Shown here one piece after another: positions 1-5,708 of a stretch of 6,308 nucleotides of DNA (positions within the stretch are counted from its first letter, which is position 1; each line of letters opens with the position of its first letter). This DNA comes from Pseudomonadota bacterium. Lineage in GTDB: Bacteria > Pseudomonadota > Gammaproteobacteria > Acidithiobacillales > Acidithiobacillaceae. The DNA is taken from contig JAKAFG010000125.1 of NCBI GenBank assembly GCA_021818125.1, positions 1 to 6,308 on the forward strand, in the 5' to 3' direction. The notes beneath the pieces were generated by a model. It saw only the letters and a program-made list of their open reading frames with translations. It did no database searches and was not told the origin of the DNA. The position numbers were made by a program, and so were the translations under genes.

Positions 1-629
1 GTCGCCAGCACCGCGCCGATGGCCAGGGCGCAGACTGCTACCGCCAGTCCCAGGGCCAGCAGTTGCAGCAAACCGATCCAACGCAGGGGAATACCTCGCG
101 CCGCCGCCAGATCAGGGTCCACCGCCGTCAACATCATAGGCCGGTAGAGCAGACCCACCAGCAAAAACACCCCGGCGGAGGCCGTCAACGCAGGACCGAC
201 AAGACTCTGCGGAATCGCAAACATGGAGCCAAACATCACCGATACCGCTGCACCCGTAGTGCTGGTGGTCGTCACGTCCAGATAGAGAAAGAGCGCCGAC
301 AGACCCAATCCCGCCCCCAGAACGATGCCCGTGGCAAGATCACGCTCCCGCACCTTGCGTACGCCAAAAAACTCCATGCCGAAGGCCGCAATCCAGGCCA
401 TACCCAGAAAGCCCAGCAAGGGATTGATGCCCAACAGGAAGGAGGCCGCCCCACCGGCGCTGCTCACGTCGGCCAGGGCATGTCCGGCAAAGGCATTGCC
501 GCGCAATATGGTAAACACACCGATCACCGCGCTGACCAGCGCTGCGCAAGTCCCTACGACCAGCGCGGTTTGCACCGGTCCGCTAGCGAAGAAACCGGAG
601 TTTTCCAAAAGCATCCAAAGATTCCACAT
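1..629 (-). CDS. Metal-ion ABC transporter permease (ABC-3 family, ZnuB/MntB-like), C-terminus cut by window edge
   Basis: This is the membrane subunit of a Zn/Mn/Fe-type importer; two copies would form the inner-membrane channel below the binding protein and be driven by the ATPase encoded just upstream. I translated 209 codons from the ATG at 629, open to base 1. Hydrophobic helices lie near residues 15-42, 60-88, 99-118, 144-164 and 183-209. Family motifs visible are RGNAFAGHALADV (43-55, with the conserved GHA), FGSMFAIP (133-140) and a polar stretch DPDLAAARGIPLRW (171-184) that resembles the ATPase-coupling loop. ABC-3 permeases usually have about 260-290 residues, so some 60-80 are missing. 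The start lies 4 bp beyond the ATPase stop, with a purine-rich AAGGCGGA ahead of it inside the ATPase gene, which suggests translational coupling. The family is certain; the metal is not. Confidence 0.9.
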   Translation of the reverse strand, partial: MWNLWMLLENSGFFASGPVQTALVVGTCAALVSAVIGVFTILRGNAFAGHALADVSSAGGAASFLLGINPLLGFLGMAWIAAFGMEFFGVRKVRERDLATGIVLGAGLGLSALFLYLDVTTTSTTGAAVSVMFGSMFAIPQSLVGPALTASAGVFLLVGLLYRPMMLTAVDPDLAAARGIPLRWIGLLQLLALGLAVAVCALAIGAVLA

Positions 630-633
630 GGCG

Positions 634-1458
634 TTAATCCGCCTTTTCCAGATACGGCATAGGCGCTGCCGTGCCCGCCTCGGTATCTTCAGCAGCGACA
701 TCGGGTAGTACGAGTATCCGCCGCCCATGCCGCAATACCGTTACCGGGTAACCATAGAGCCTGCTCAATACATCGGGCTGCACCACCTCCTCCACACTGC
801 CGGTGGCGGCCTGCCCGCCCACCAGATAGACCAGACGGTCCATGACAGGTAAGAGTGGGTTCATATCATGGGCAGTCACCAGTACAGCAATCTGTCGGGT
901 ACGCGTCAATCTACCAAGCAACGCCACCAGCGCATTGGCGCTGCCGAAATCCAGATTAGCCAAGGGCTCATCGAGAATGAGCAGACGCGGCTGACGCACC
1001 AGGGCATGGGCGATAACCGCCCGCTGTTGCTGGCCACCGGAGAGTTCTCCAGCCCGCTGATCCGCAAAGGACTCTGCCCCGACCGCATGCAACGCCTGAT
1101 CTACCAAGGCTTTTTTACGACCGGAAAACAGCGGCAGACCCAGGCGATGGCCATCCAGCCCCAACTGCACCAGATCTCGGGTCCGCAGGGGGATATCCGC
1201 ATCAAAAGCGATTTTCTGGGGCACATAGCCGACCAGAGCGCGGCGCTGACTAGCGGGCGCGCCATCAATCAAGGCCTGCCCCGCGCGGATCGGCGTCAGA
1301 CCCAGCAGACTGCGCAGCAGGGTCGTCTTGCCCGCACCATTCTCACCGATCAGGGCACAGAGCTGGCCGGGATAAAGTTCGAAACTGACGTCCCGCAAAA
1401 TGCGGCGACCGCCCAAATCCACAGAGAGTCGGGCGACCGAAAGTATTGGATCAGGCAT
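634..1458 (-). CDS. Metal-ion ABC transporter ATP-binding protein (ZnuC/MntB-type ATPase)
   Basis: This is the cytoplasmic ATPase of the importer. From the ATG at 1458 it has 274 residues, normal for the family, with every nucleotide-binding motif in order: Walker A GENGAGKT (38-45), Q-loop YVPQ (78-81), ABC signature LSGGQQQR (139-146), Walker B LLILDEP (159-165), D-loop ANLD (167-170) and H-loop TAHD (195-198). All catalytic residues appear intact, so it should be active. A TTG at 1464 in the same frame would add two residues; neither start has a clear Shine-Dalgarno sequence. I prefer the ATG as the commoner start codon. The gene begins 13 bp (7 bp with TTG) after the binding-protein stop and ends 4 bp before the permease start, so the three genes form one transcription unit. 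The tail after about residue 200 is the usual variable C-terminal part. Confidence 0.93.
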   Translation of the reverse strand: MPDPILSVARLSVDLGGRRILRDVSFELYPGQLCALIGENGAGKTTLLRSLLGLTPIRAGQALIDGAPASQRRALVGYVPQKIAFDADIPLRTRDLVQLGLDGHRLGLPLFSGRKKALVDQALHAVGAESFADQRAGELSGGQQQRAVIAHALVRQPRLLILDEPLANLDFGSANALVALLGRLTRTRQIAVLVTAHDMNPLLPVMDRLVYLVGGQAATGSVEEVVQPDVLSRLYGYPVTVLRHGRRILVLPDVAAEDTEAGTAAPMPYLEKAD

Positions 1459-1471
1459 TCCCAATGCCGTA

Positions 1472-2440
1472 TTACTTCAGCACGGTCGTCGAAGTGCCAT
1501 GCTTCACCGCGTTACGCAGCGCATTCACCTCCGCCAGCATCCAAGACTGATAGCTATAGCCCGTCGGCATGCTTTCATAGACACCGACCACAGGGATATT
1601 CGCTGCTTTCGCCTTGCCCAGGAATGATGCTGTCAGCGCGCTGGTCACCTGCTGGTTATAGAGGAACACCTTGACCTGATGCTGCTTAATGAGCTGGTCC
1701 TGAATACTCACATCCTGTGGTGCCGGGTCGGTACCGTTCATGATAGCCGCCTGCAGTTTCCACGGCGTTTTGATATCGCAACCCGCAGCCTGCAACAGGT
1801 AATCGGCGACGGGCTCCGTCACTGCCGCCGGCGTTCCGCCGAACTGGGCCTTGAAGCTGGCGATTGCCTGATACCAGGGCTTCAGAGAGGCATCAAACTT
1901 GCGCACATTGGCCGTAAAATAGGCGGCATGGGCCGGGTCCAGTTCCGTCAGACTCTGGGCAACGGCCTTGGCCACGGCGGGCATCGTGTCCGGCTTGTAC
2001 CAGAGATGGGGGTTTTGGGTGCTTTTCAGCAGATGGAGCAGGTCCTGAACGACGATCACCTTGCGCTGAGGGCTGGGGTCCGCCGCGAGGATCTTCTCGG
2101 CCCAGCCGTCATAGCCGGCGCCGTTACGCACCACAATCTGCGCCGCAGCGATCTCGCGGGCCACGGCAGGACTCGCTTCAAAGGTATGCGGGTCGGTATT
2201 GGGGTTGCTTTCGATAGCAGTGACAGTGACATATTCCCCGCCAATCTGGCCGATCACATTGGCATATTGATTCTCTATACCCACAGCATGAATGGTCACC
2301 GCAGCGGCTACCGGCGCCATGCCCAGCCCGGCACACAAGACGACCAAAGACAACGGTGTGGTGCGCAGGGCGGGACTCCAGTCGAGCGGGCGGCGGCCGG
2401 TCATTGAAAAAATAGAGGCGTTCTTCTTGAATTTAAGCAT
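1472..2440 (-). CDS. Periplasmic metal-binding protein of ABC transporter (cluster A-I, ZnuA/MntC/PsaA-like)
   Basis: This protein captures a divalent metal in the periplasm and delivers it to the permease. It has 322 residues. The N-terminus has a long, partly basic n-region and a hydrophobic core around residues 28-46 ending in PVAAA, consistent with Sec export and cleavage near 46-48. The VVLC at 33-36 is not a good lipobox. Predicted metal ligands, by alignment from memory with PsaA/ZnuA, are His85 (TDPHTFE), His145 (NPHLW), Glu209 (VTEPVADYL) and Glu289 (GVYESMP). The His-rich loop of E. coli-type ZnuA is absent. A Glu at the third position resembles Mn/Fe-binding PsaA/MntC more than Zn-binding ZnuA, so manganese or iron is at least as likely as zinc. 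The ATG at 2440 is preceded by GGGGG at suitable spacing; the inner ATG at residue 13 has no such site. It is the first gene of the operon and sits behind the promoter at 2512-2540. Confidence 0.92.
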   Translation of the reverse strand: MLKFKKNASIFSMTGRRPLDWSPALRTTPLSLVVLCAGLGMAPVAAAVTIHAVGIENQYANVIGQIGGEYVTVTAIESNPNTDPHTFEASPAVAREIAAAQIVVRNGAGYDGWAEKILAADPSPQRKVIVVQDLLHLLKSTQNPHLWYKPDTMPAVAKAVAQSLTELDPAHAAYFTANVRKFDASLKPWYQAIASFKAQFGGTPAAVTEPVADYLLQAAGCDIKTPWKLQAAIMNGTDPAPQDVSIQDQLIKQHQVKVFLYNQQVTSALTASFLGKAKAANIPVVGVYESMPTGYSYQSWMLAEVNALRNAVKHGTSTTVLK

Positions 2441-2497
2441 TTTTGAACCCCCGGAAGCAGCAGTAAAGGGCTATGCGAGATGATCACTATCTTTTTA

Positions 2498-2512
2498 TGC
2501 AACTTTGTTGCA
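2498..2512. promoter_or_regulatory. Candidate operator for a metal-responsive repressor
   Basis: This is a perfect inverted repeat, TGCAAC-TTT-GTTGCA (6-bp arms, 3-bp centre). It begins at the last base of the predicted -10 box and covers the expected start site near 2505. A protein bound here would block RNA polymerase. Known regulators of such transporters belong to the Fur family (Fur, Zur, Mur) or the DtxR family (MntR); I cannot tell which from one site. The repeat and its placement are seen directly; the operator role is inferred. Confidence 0.55.
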
Positions 2513-2540
2513 ATCTAGCGAAAGACCCATTCCATGTCAA
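2512..2540 (-). promoter_or_regulatory. Sigma70-type promoter of the metal transporter operon
   Basis: Read on the minus strand, a perfect -35 box TTGACA (2540-2535) is followed by a 17-bp spacer and TAGATT (2517-2512), which matches 4 of 6 bases of TATAAT. Transcription would start near 2505, leaving a leader of about 65 nt before the binding-protein ATG at 2440. The box quality, ideal spacing and position make this the best promoter in the window. It is a prediction from the sequence only. Confidence 0.7.
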
Positions 2541-2574
2541 GCGCGCATTCAAGAAGACAGGAATAGACTACTCC

Positions 2575-2739
2575 TCATCCATATACAAATAATGCAGCAT
2601 CCTTCACTTGGTGCCTCAACAGCCCGGCGTTGGCTTTCCGCAGTAGCAGATCCACAGCCTTGTATATGGAGGTGAATAGCGCATGAATGCGTGGCTCCGG
2701 GGCGAAGACCAGTCTGGAGGCCCATTTCCGCCAGCCCAT
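2575..2739 (-). CDS. Possible small hypothetical protein, 54 residues
   Basis: This short frame was found by reading the minus strand. An ATG at 2739, directly after an in-frame TAA, leads to a TGA at 2575-2577. The product starts MGWRKWASRLVFAPEPRIHA and contains LFTSIYKAVDLLLRKA and LLRHQVKDAALFVYG at the end. It is basic and leucine/alanine-rich, with a likely amphipathic helix over about residues 20-50. About 62% of third codon positions are G or C, falling sharply in the last nine codons. The other two frames of the same strand look much less protein-like. Against it: there is no Shine-Dalgarno sequence before the ATG, no clear promoter, and I recognise no family. It could be a real small gene, the tail of a decayed gene, or chance. 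It points the same way as the metal transporter operon and ends about 35 bp before that operon's -35 box. Confidence 0.35.
   Translation of the reverse strand: MGWRKWASRLVFAPEPRIHALFTSIYKAVDLLLRKANAGLLRHQVKDAALFVYG
2578..2670. repeat. Inverted repeat with 11-bp arms TCCATATACAA and 71-nt spacer
   Basis: TCCATATACAA at 2578-2588 is matched exactly by its reverse complement at 2660-2670. The 71 bases between hold only small imperfect hairpins (for example ATGC-A-GCAT near 2592 and AGCC/GGCT near 2621-2635). No target-site duplication is visible beside the arms, so a tiny transposon-like element is not supported. The arms could close a structured RNA on either strand or be a pair of protein-binding sites. 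Both arms lie within the possible 54-codon gene, the left one at its extreme 3' end. Confidence 0.5.
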
Positions 2740-2798
2740 TTATCATAGATTTTTACGGATTACGTTTCATACAAGCCGTGGCGCAGACCGAATCCATG

Positions 2799-2829
2799 CT
2801 CCAAGCTTCCCCTGCCCTGAAGCTTGGAG
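2799..2829 (+). promoter_or_regulatory. Strong hairpin enclosing the ribosome binding site ahead of the pmbA leader ORF
   Basis: CTCCAAGCTTC (2799-2809) pairs perfectly with GAAGCTTGGAG (2819-2829) across a 9-nt loop CCCTGCCCT. The GGAG of the Shine-Dalgarno sequence GGAGG (2826-2830) lies in the right arm and would be paired with CTCC of the left arm. The ATG of a 13-codon ORF follows 4 nt later at 2835. No run of T follows on either strand, so this is not an intrinsic terminator. A role in controlling translation start is inferred. Confidence 0.6.
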
Positions 2830-2834
2830 GTAAG

Positions 2835-2876
2835 ATGAAACGATTGTTCCATCACCTGCGGAAAAACACCTCATGA
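2835..2876 (+). CDS. Candidate 13-residue leader peptide coupled to pmbA
   Basis: The ORF reads MKRLFHHLRKNTS and stops at TGA 2874-2876. It has the best Shine-Dalgarno sequence in the intergenic region (GGAGG, 4 nt before the ATG), while the pmbA ATG at 2873 has only a weak, distant GCGGA. The two reading frames overlap by ATGA, the usual layout for translational coupling. The peptide is strongly basic (two Lys, two Arg, two His). The same frame is open upstream to a GTG at 2691 (61 codons in all), but that longer version has no comparable start site. Ribosomes would load here and reinitiate on pmbA, with loading limited by the hairpin at 2799-2829. Whether the peptide itself does anything is unknown. 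Confidence 0.45.
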   Translation: MKRLFHHLRKNTS

Positions 2877-4219
2877 GCCAAGCCCCCCACTCCACCCTCG
2901 ATACCAGCACCCTGACCCAGATCGTTGGCGACATGCTCAGCCTTGCCCGCGAGCAGGGCGCCAGTGCGGCGGAGGCTTCCGCCAGCACGGGCAAAGGCTT
3001 GTCGGTAACCGTGCGTCTGGGGGAGGTAGAATCCATCGAATACCATCAGGACAAGGGGCTGGGGGTCACCGTCTATCTGGGCCAGTCCAAAGGCAGTGCC
3101 TCCACCTCGGACTTTTCCCGCAAGGCCTTGTCAGAGACGGTTTCAGCGGCGCTCACCATTGCCCGGCACACGGCGGCAGACCCTTTTGCCGGGCTCGCCG
3201 ATCCCGAACTGCTCGCCAAAGACTTTCCGGATCTGGACCTCTATCATCCCTGGTCCATAGATGCTGACACCGCCGCTGATCTGGCACGCCGCTGTGAAGC
3301 GGCCGCTCGCGACAGCGATCCGCGCATTCACAACTCCGAAGGCGGCAGCCTCGGCACTGGCGAGGGCACGTCGGTCTATGGCAATAGCCTGGGTTTCATG
3401 GGCAACAGCCGTTCCTCACGGCATAGCCTGTCCTGCTCGGTCATTGCCGAAGACAGCAAAGGCGGCATGCAACGGGACTACTGGTACGATGTAGCCCGCG
3501 CCGCTGACGCCCTGGCAACACCGGAGGCCATCGGTAAGATAGCCGCTCAACGCGCCCTGCGCCGTCTGGATGCCCGCAAGGTGGCCACCACCAAGGCCCC
3601 GGTGCTCTTTGAAAACCAAGTCGCGTCCAGCCTTATCGGCCACCTCGCCAGCGCCATCAGCGGTGGCAGCCTGTATCGCAAAAGCTCCTTTCTGGTGGAC
3701 AGTCTTGGCAAACAGATATTCCCGGAACACATCCGCATTTATGAAGAACCTTTACGGCGGCGCGGGTTGGGTAGCTGCAGTTTCGATGGCGAGGGGGTCG
3801 CCACCCGCAACCGCGACATCATCTCCGGGGGCGTACTGGAAGGCTACATCCTCGACAGTTACAGCGCCCGCAAATTAAACATGAAGACCACGGGTAATGC
3901 CGGCGGCGCCCACAATCTCACCTTGCAGCCGGGCAAGGCATCTCTGGATGCACTGCTCCGCCAGATGGGGCGCGGCCTGCTGGTCACCGAGCTTATCGGC
4001 TTCGGCATCAACATGGTGACCGGCGATTACTCACGGGGCGCCGCCGGCTTCTGGGTGGAGCACGGGGAGATTCAGTATCCCGTCGAAGAGATCACCATTG
4101 CCGGAACCTTACAGGGCATCTTCCAGGGCATGAGCGCCGTGGGCAATGACTTGCTCATTCACGGCAACACCGGCTGCCCCTCCATCCTCATTGACGAGAT
4201 GATGATTGCCGGCGACTGA
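2873..4219 (+). CDS. pmbA: PmbA/TldE, subunit of the TldD/TldE metallopeptidase
   Basis: PmbA (TldE) pairs with TldD to form a cytoplasmic peptidase; in E. coli the pair matures microcin B17 by removing its leader and helps degrade the antitoxin CcdA. The product has 448 residues against 450 in E. coli and matches it along its length: N-terminal domain to about residue 240, then FLVDSLGKQIFP (273-284), TTGNAGGAHN (339-348), and the family's best-conserved block from LLVTELIGFGIN (369-380) through VTGDYSRGAAGFWVE (382-396) to EITIAGTLQ (406-414). There is no HExxxH zinc motif, as expected, because catalysis lies in TldD. TldD is not in the window. The ATG at 2873 fits the E. coli N-terminus but has only a weak ribosome site; it overlaps the stop of the small leader ORF. 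The 3' end overlaps lnt by 32 bp. The gene looks intact. Confidence 0.96.
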   Translation: MSQAPHSTLDTSTLTQIVGDMLSLAREQGASAAEASASTGKGLSVTVRLGEVESIEYHQDKGLGVTVYLGQSKGSASTSDFSRKALSETVSAALTIARHTAADPFAGLADPELLAKDFPDLDLYHPWSIDADTAADLARRCEAAARDSDPRIHNSEGGSLGTGEGTSVYGNSLGFMGNSRSSRHSLSCSVIAEDSKGGMQRDYWYDVARAADALATPEAIGKIAAQRALRRLDARKVATTKAPVLFENQVASSLIGHLASAISGGSLYRKSSFLVDSLGKQIFPEHIRIYEEPLRRRGLGSCSFDGEGVATRNRDIISGGVLEGYILDSYSARKLNMKTTGNAGGAHNLTLQPGKASLDALLRQMGRGLLVTELIGFGINMVTGDYSRGAAGFWVEHGEIQYPVEEITIAGTLQGIFQGMSAVGNDLLIHGNTGCPSILIDEMMIAGD

Positions 4220-5708
4220 GGACGACGGCCAGCAGCAGAAGAATCAGGCTCAACAGCAGATAGGGGAGACTGCCCCAGCGTCCGAAGGGTGTTTCTCCGG
4301 CCATCGGCTGTATGGCCCCGTTCAGGGTGCCCATCACAAACTGGGGCAATTGCGAAACCACCCGTCCATGCGGCGAGATCAGGGCAGTAATGCCCGTATT
4401 GGTCGCGCGGACATCGGGCTTCTGCTCCTGCAGGGACTGCATGGCCGCCATCTGCAGACTCTGTGCGGCGGCGATGCTGTGACCATACCAGGCATAATCA
4501 CTGATATTCAAAAGAAAGGTGGCCCCCTCCTTCACGCCCTTGCGCACATCCCGGGAGAAGGACTCTTCATAGCAGATGGTTATACCGGCTTTCTGTCCAT
4601 CTACAGGCAAGGCATAAGGCCCACGCCCGGCAGAGAAACTTCCCAGTCCCGGTAAAAAATGATGCACCAGCGGCCCGAACAGGCTGGGCATAGGGATGTA
4701 CTCCCCAAAGGGCACCAGATGCTCTTTCTGATACCAGCGCAAAGGTGCCTTCCCGTCGATTTCCATGGCCGCATTGTAATATTTGTGGCCTGTATCCTCG
4801 GGAATACCGATGAGCAGGATTTTATGGTGCATCGCTGACCACTGCTGCAACTGCTCAATCAGACCGGGCAGTTCCGTCTGAAAAATGGGGAAAGCGGTCT
4901 CCGGCAGGACGATCAACTGGGTACCGGGCGGTGTCTGTAAAATCAGGTTTACGTAGTGATGCAGGATGGCGCTGACTTTGCCAGCATTCCACTTCTCAGT
5001 GATGGGAATATTACCCTGCAGCAAAGTCACCCGCAGCAGTTTGCCTGCGGGATGGGTGAAGGACACCAAAGCCGCCGCCATGGCCACGCCGAAAATCACG
5101 AGGAGCGAGGCGACGCCACCCATCAGTACATGACGGGACTGCCGCCGTTGCAGCATATAGACCAGGATGGCCGCCACCCCGGCGGTCGCCAGCCCCACTC
5201 CGTACTGCCCCAGCCAGGGCGCAAAACCGCCGAGGGAGGCATGGGTCTGGGTATATCCCGTCGCCAGCCAGGGGAAGCCTGTGAAGAGACGTGCCCGCAG
5301 CCATTCCCCAAAAATCCACAATACCGGCAGGGCCAGCAACCGGGCGTTCCCGACAAAAAAGCGGCCGACCAGCCATAAGGCCAGCGCCGCGTAGACGGCG
5401 CAACAAGCCGCCAGCAAAGCGACGGCAGCGCCCGCCAATGCCCAGTCCATATTGGCAAAATTATGCAGGGTAATGGCGATCCAGCTCGTTCCCGCCGCAA
5501 AGGCCGCAAAACCGAAAACGGCGCCCAGAGCGGCCGCATGGCGCGGGCGCTCCTCTGTGGTCGCCAGCCAAAACAGGCCAAAAAGCAGGACGATGGCCAG
5601 CGGCCACAAAGCAAAGGGCGCAAAGGCCAAAGGCCAGGACGCACCCAAAATTAATGCGGCCAGAAGCCGCACGGGAAAGGATGGTTTTCTCAGCGCATCA
5701 CCCTTCAT
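4188..5708 (-). CDS. lnt: Apolipoprotein N-acyltransferase
   Basis: Lnt is an inner-membrane enzyme that moves an acyl chain from a phospholipid to the N-terminal cysteine of apolipoproteins, the last step of lipoprotein maturation before Lol sorting. The product has 506 residues (E. coli 512). Roughly residues 12-215 hold the N-terminal membrane helices, 225-465 the periplasmic nitrilase-like domain, and 480-498 a final helix followed by a basic tail. The catalytic triad is visible as Glu270 (VLPETAFP), Lys328 (WYQKEHLVPFGEYIP) and Cys379 (GITICYEESF). Glu336 in FGEY and Glu381 beside the cysteine are also kept, as is RATNTG (434-439). The ATG at 5708 overlaps the stop of ybeX by ATGA, so the two are translationally coupled. 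Its last 32 bp lie antisense to the end of pmbA. The enzyme appears complete and active. Confidence 0.96.
   Translation of the reverse strand: MKGDALRKPSFPVRLLAALILGASWPLAFAPFALWPLAIVLLFGLFWLATTEERPRHAAALGAVFGFAAFAAGTSWIAITLHNFANMDWALAGAAVALLAACCAVYAALALWLVGRFFVGNARLLALPVLWIFGEWLRARLFTGFPWLATGYTQTHASLGGFAPWLGQYGVGLATAGVAAILVYMLQRRQSRHVLMGGVASLLVIFGVAMAAALVSFTHPAGKLLRVTLLQGNIPITEKWNAGKVSAILHHYVNLILQTPPGTQLIVLPETAFPIFQTELPGLIEQLQQWSAMHHKILLIGIPEDTGHKYYNAAMEIDGKAPLRWYQKEHLVPFGEYIPMPSLFGPLVHHFLPGLGSFSAGRGPYALPVDGQKAGITICYEESFSRDVRKGVKEGATFLLNISDYAWYGHSIAAAQSLQMAAMQSLQEQKPDVRATNTGITALISPHGRVVSQLPQFVMGTLNGAIQPMAGETPFGRWGSLPYLLLSLILLLLAVVLSRRQSSSRQ

Noticed and set aside
868..1674. 268-codon plus-strand ORF opposite the ATPase and binding-protein genes
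   Set aside because: Gln/Arg-rich translation typical of an antisense shadow; the opposite strand carries complete ABC motifs.
2479..2493. Imperfect palindrome AGATGATCACTATCT in the transporter leader
   Set aside because: Only the outer four bases pair, and it lies downstream of the start site; too weak to call a second operator.
2611..2637. Integron attC-like bases (CCTCAAC ... GTTGGCT)
   Set aside because: Neither end matches the RYYYAAC and GTTRRRY core sites, and there is no integrase or gene cassette in the window.
2549..2746. 65-codon minus-strand ORF in the intergenic region
   Set aside because: Cys/Ser/His-rich composition without recognisable domains; the neighbouring frame (2575-2739) looks more like a protein.
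2683..2748. 21-codon plus-strand ORF (MNAWLRGEDQSGGPFPPAHL...) with GGAGG about 10 nt upstream
   Set aside because: The ribosome site is plausible, but the ORF is short, lies antisense to the 54-codon frame, shows no recognisable features and is not coupled to pmbA.
2740..2775. TATCAT (2741-2746) as -10 box of a pmbA promoter
   Set aside because: It matches 5 of 6 bases, but no acceptable -35 box lies 16-18 bp upstream; the pmbA promoter remains unlocated.
2799..2829. Hairpin read as an intrinsic terminator
   Set aside because: No T run follows the stem on either strand, and no gene ends just before it.
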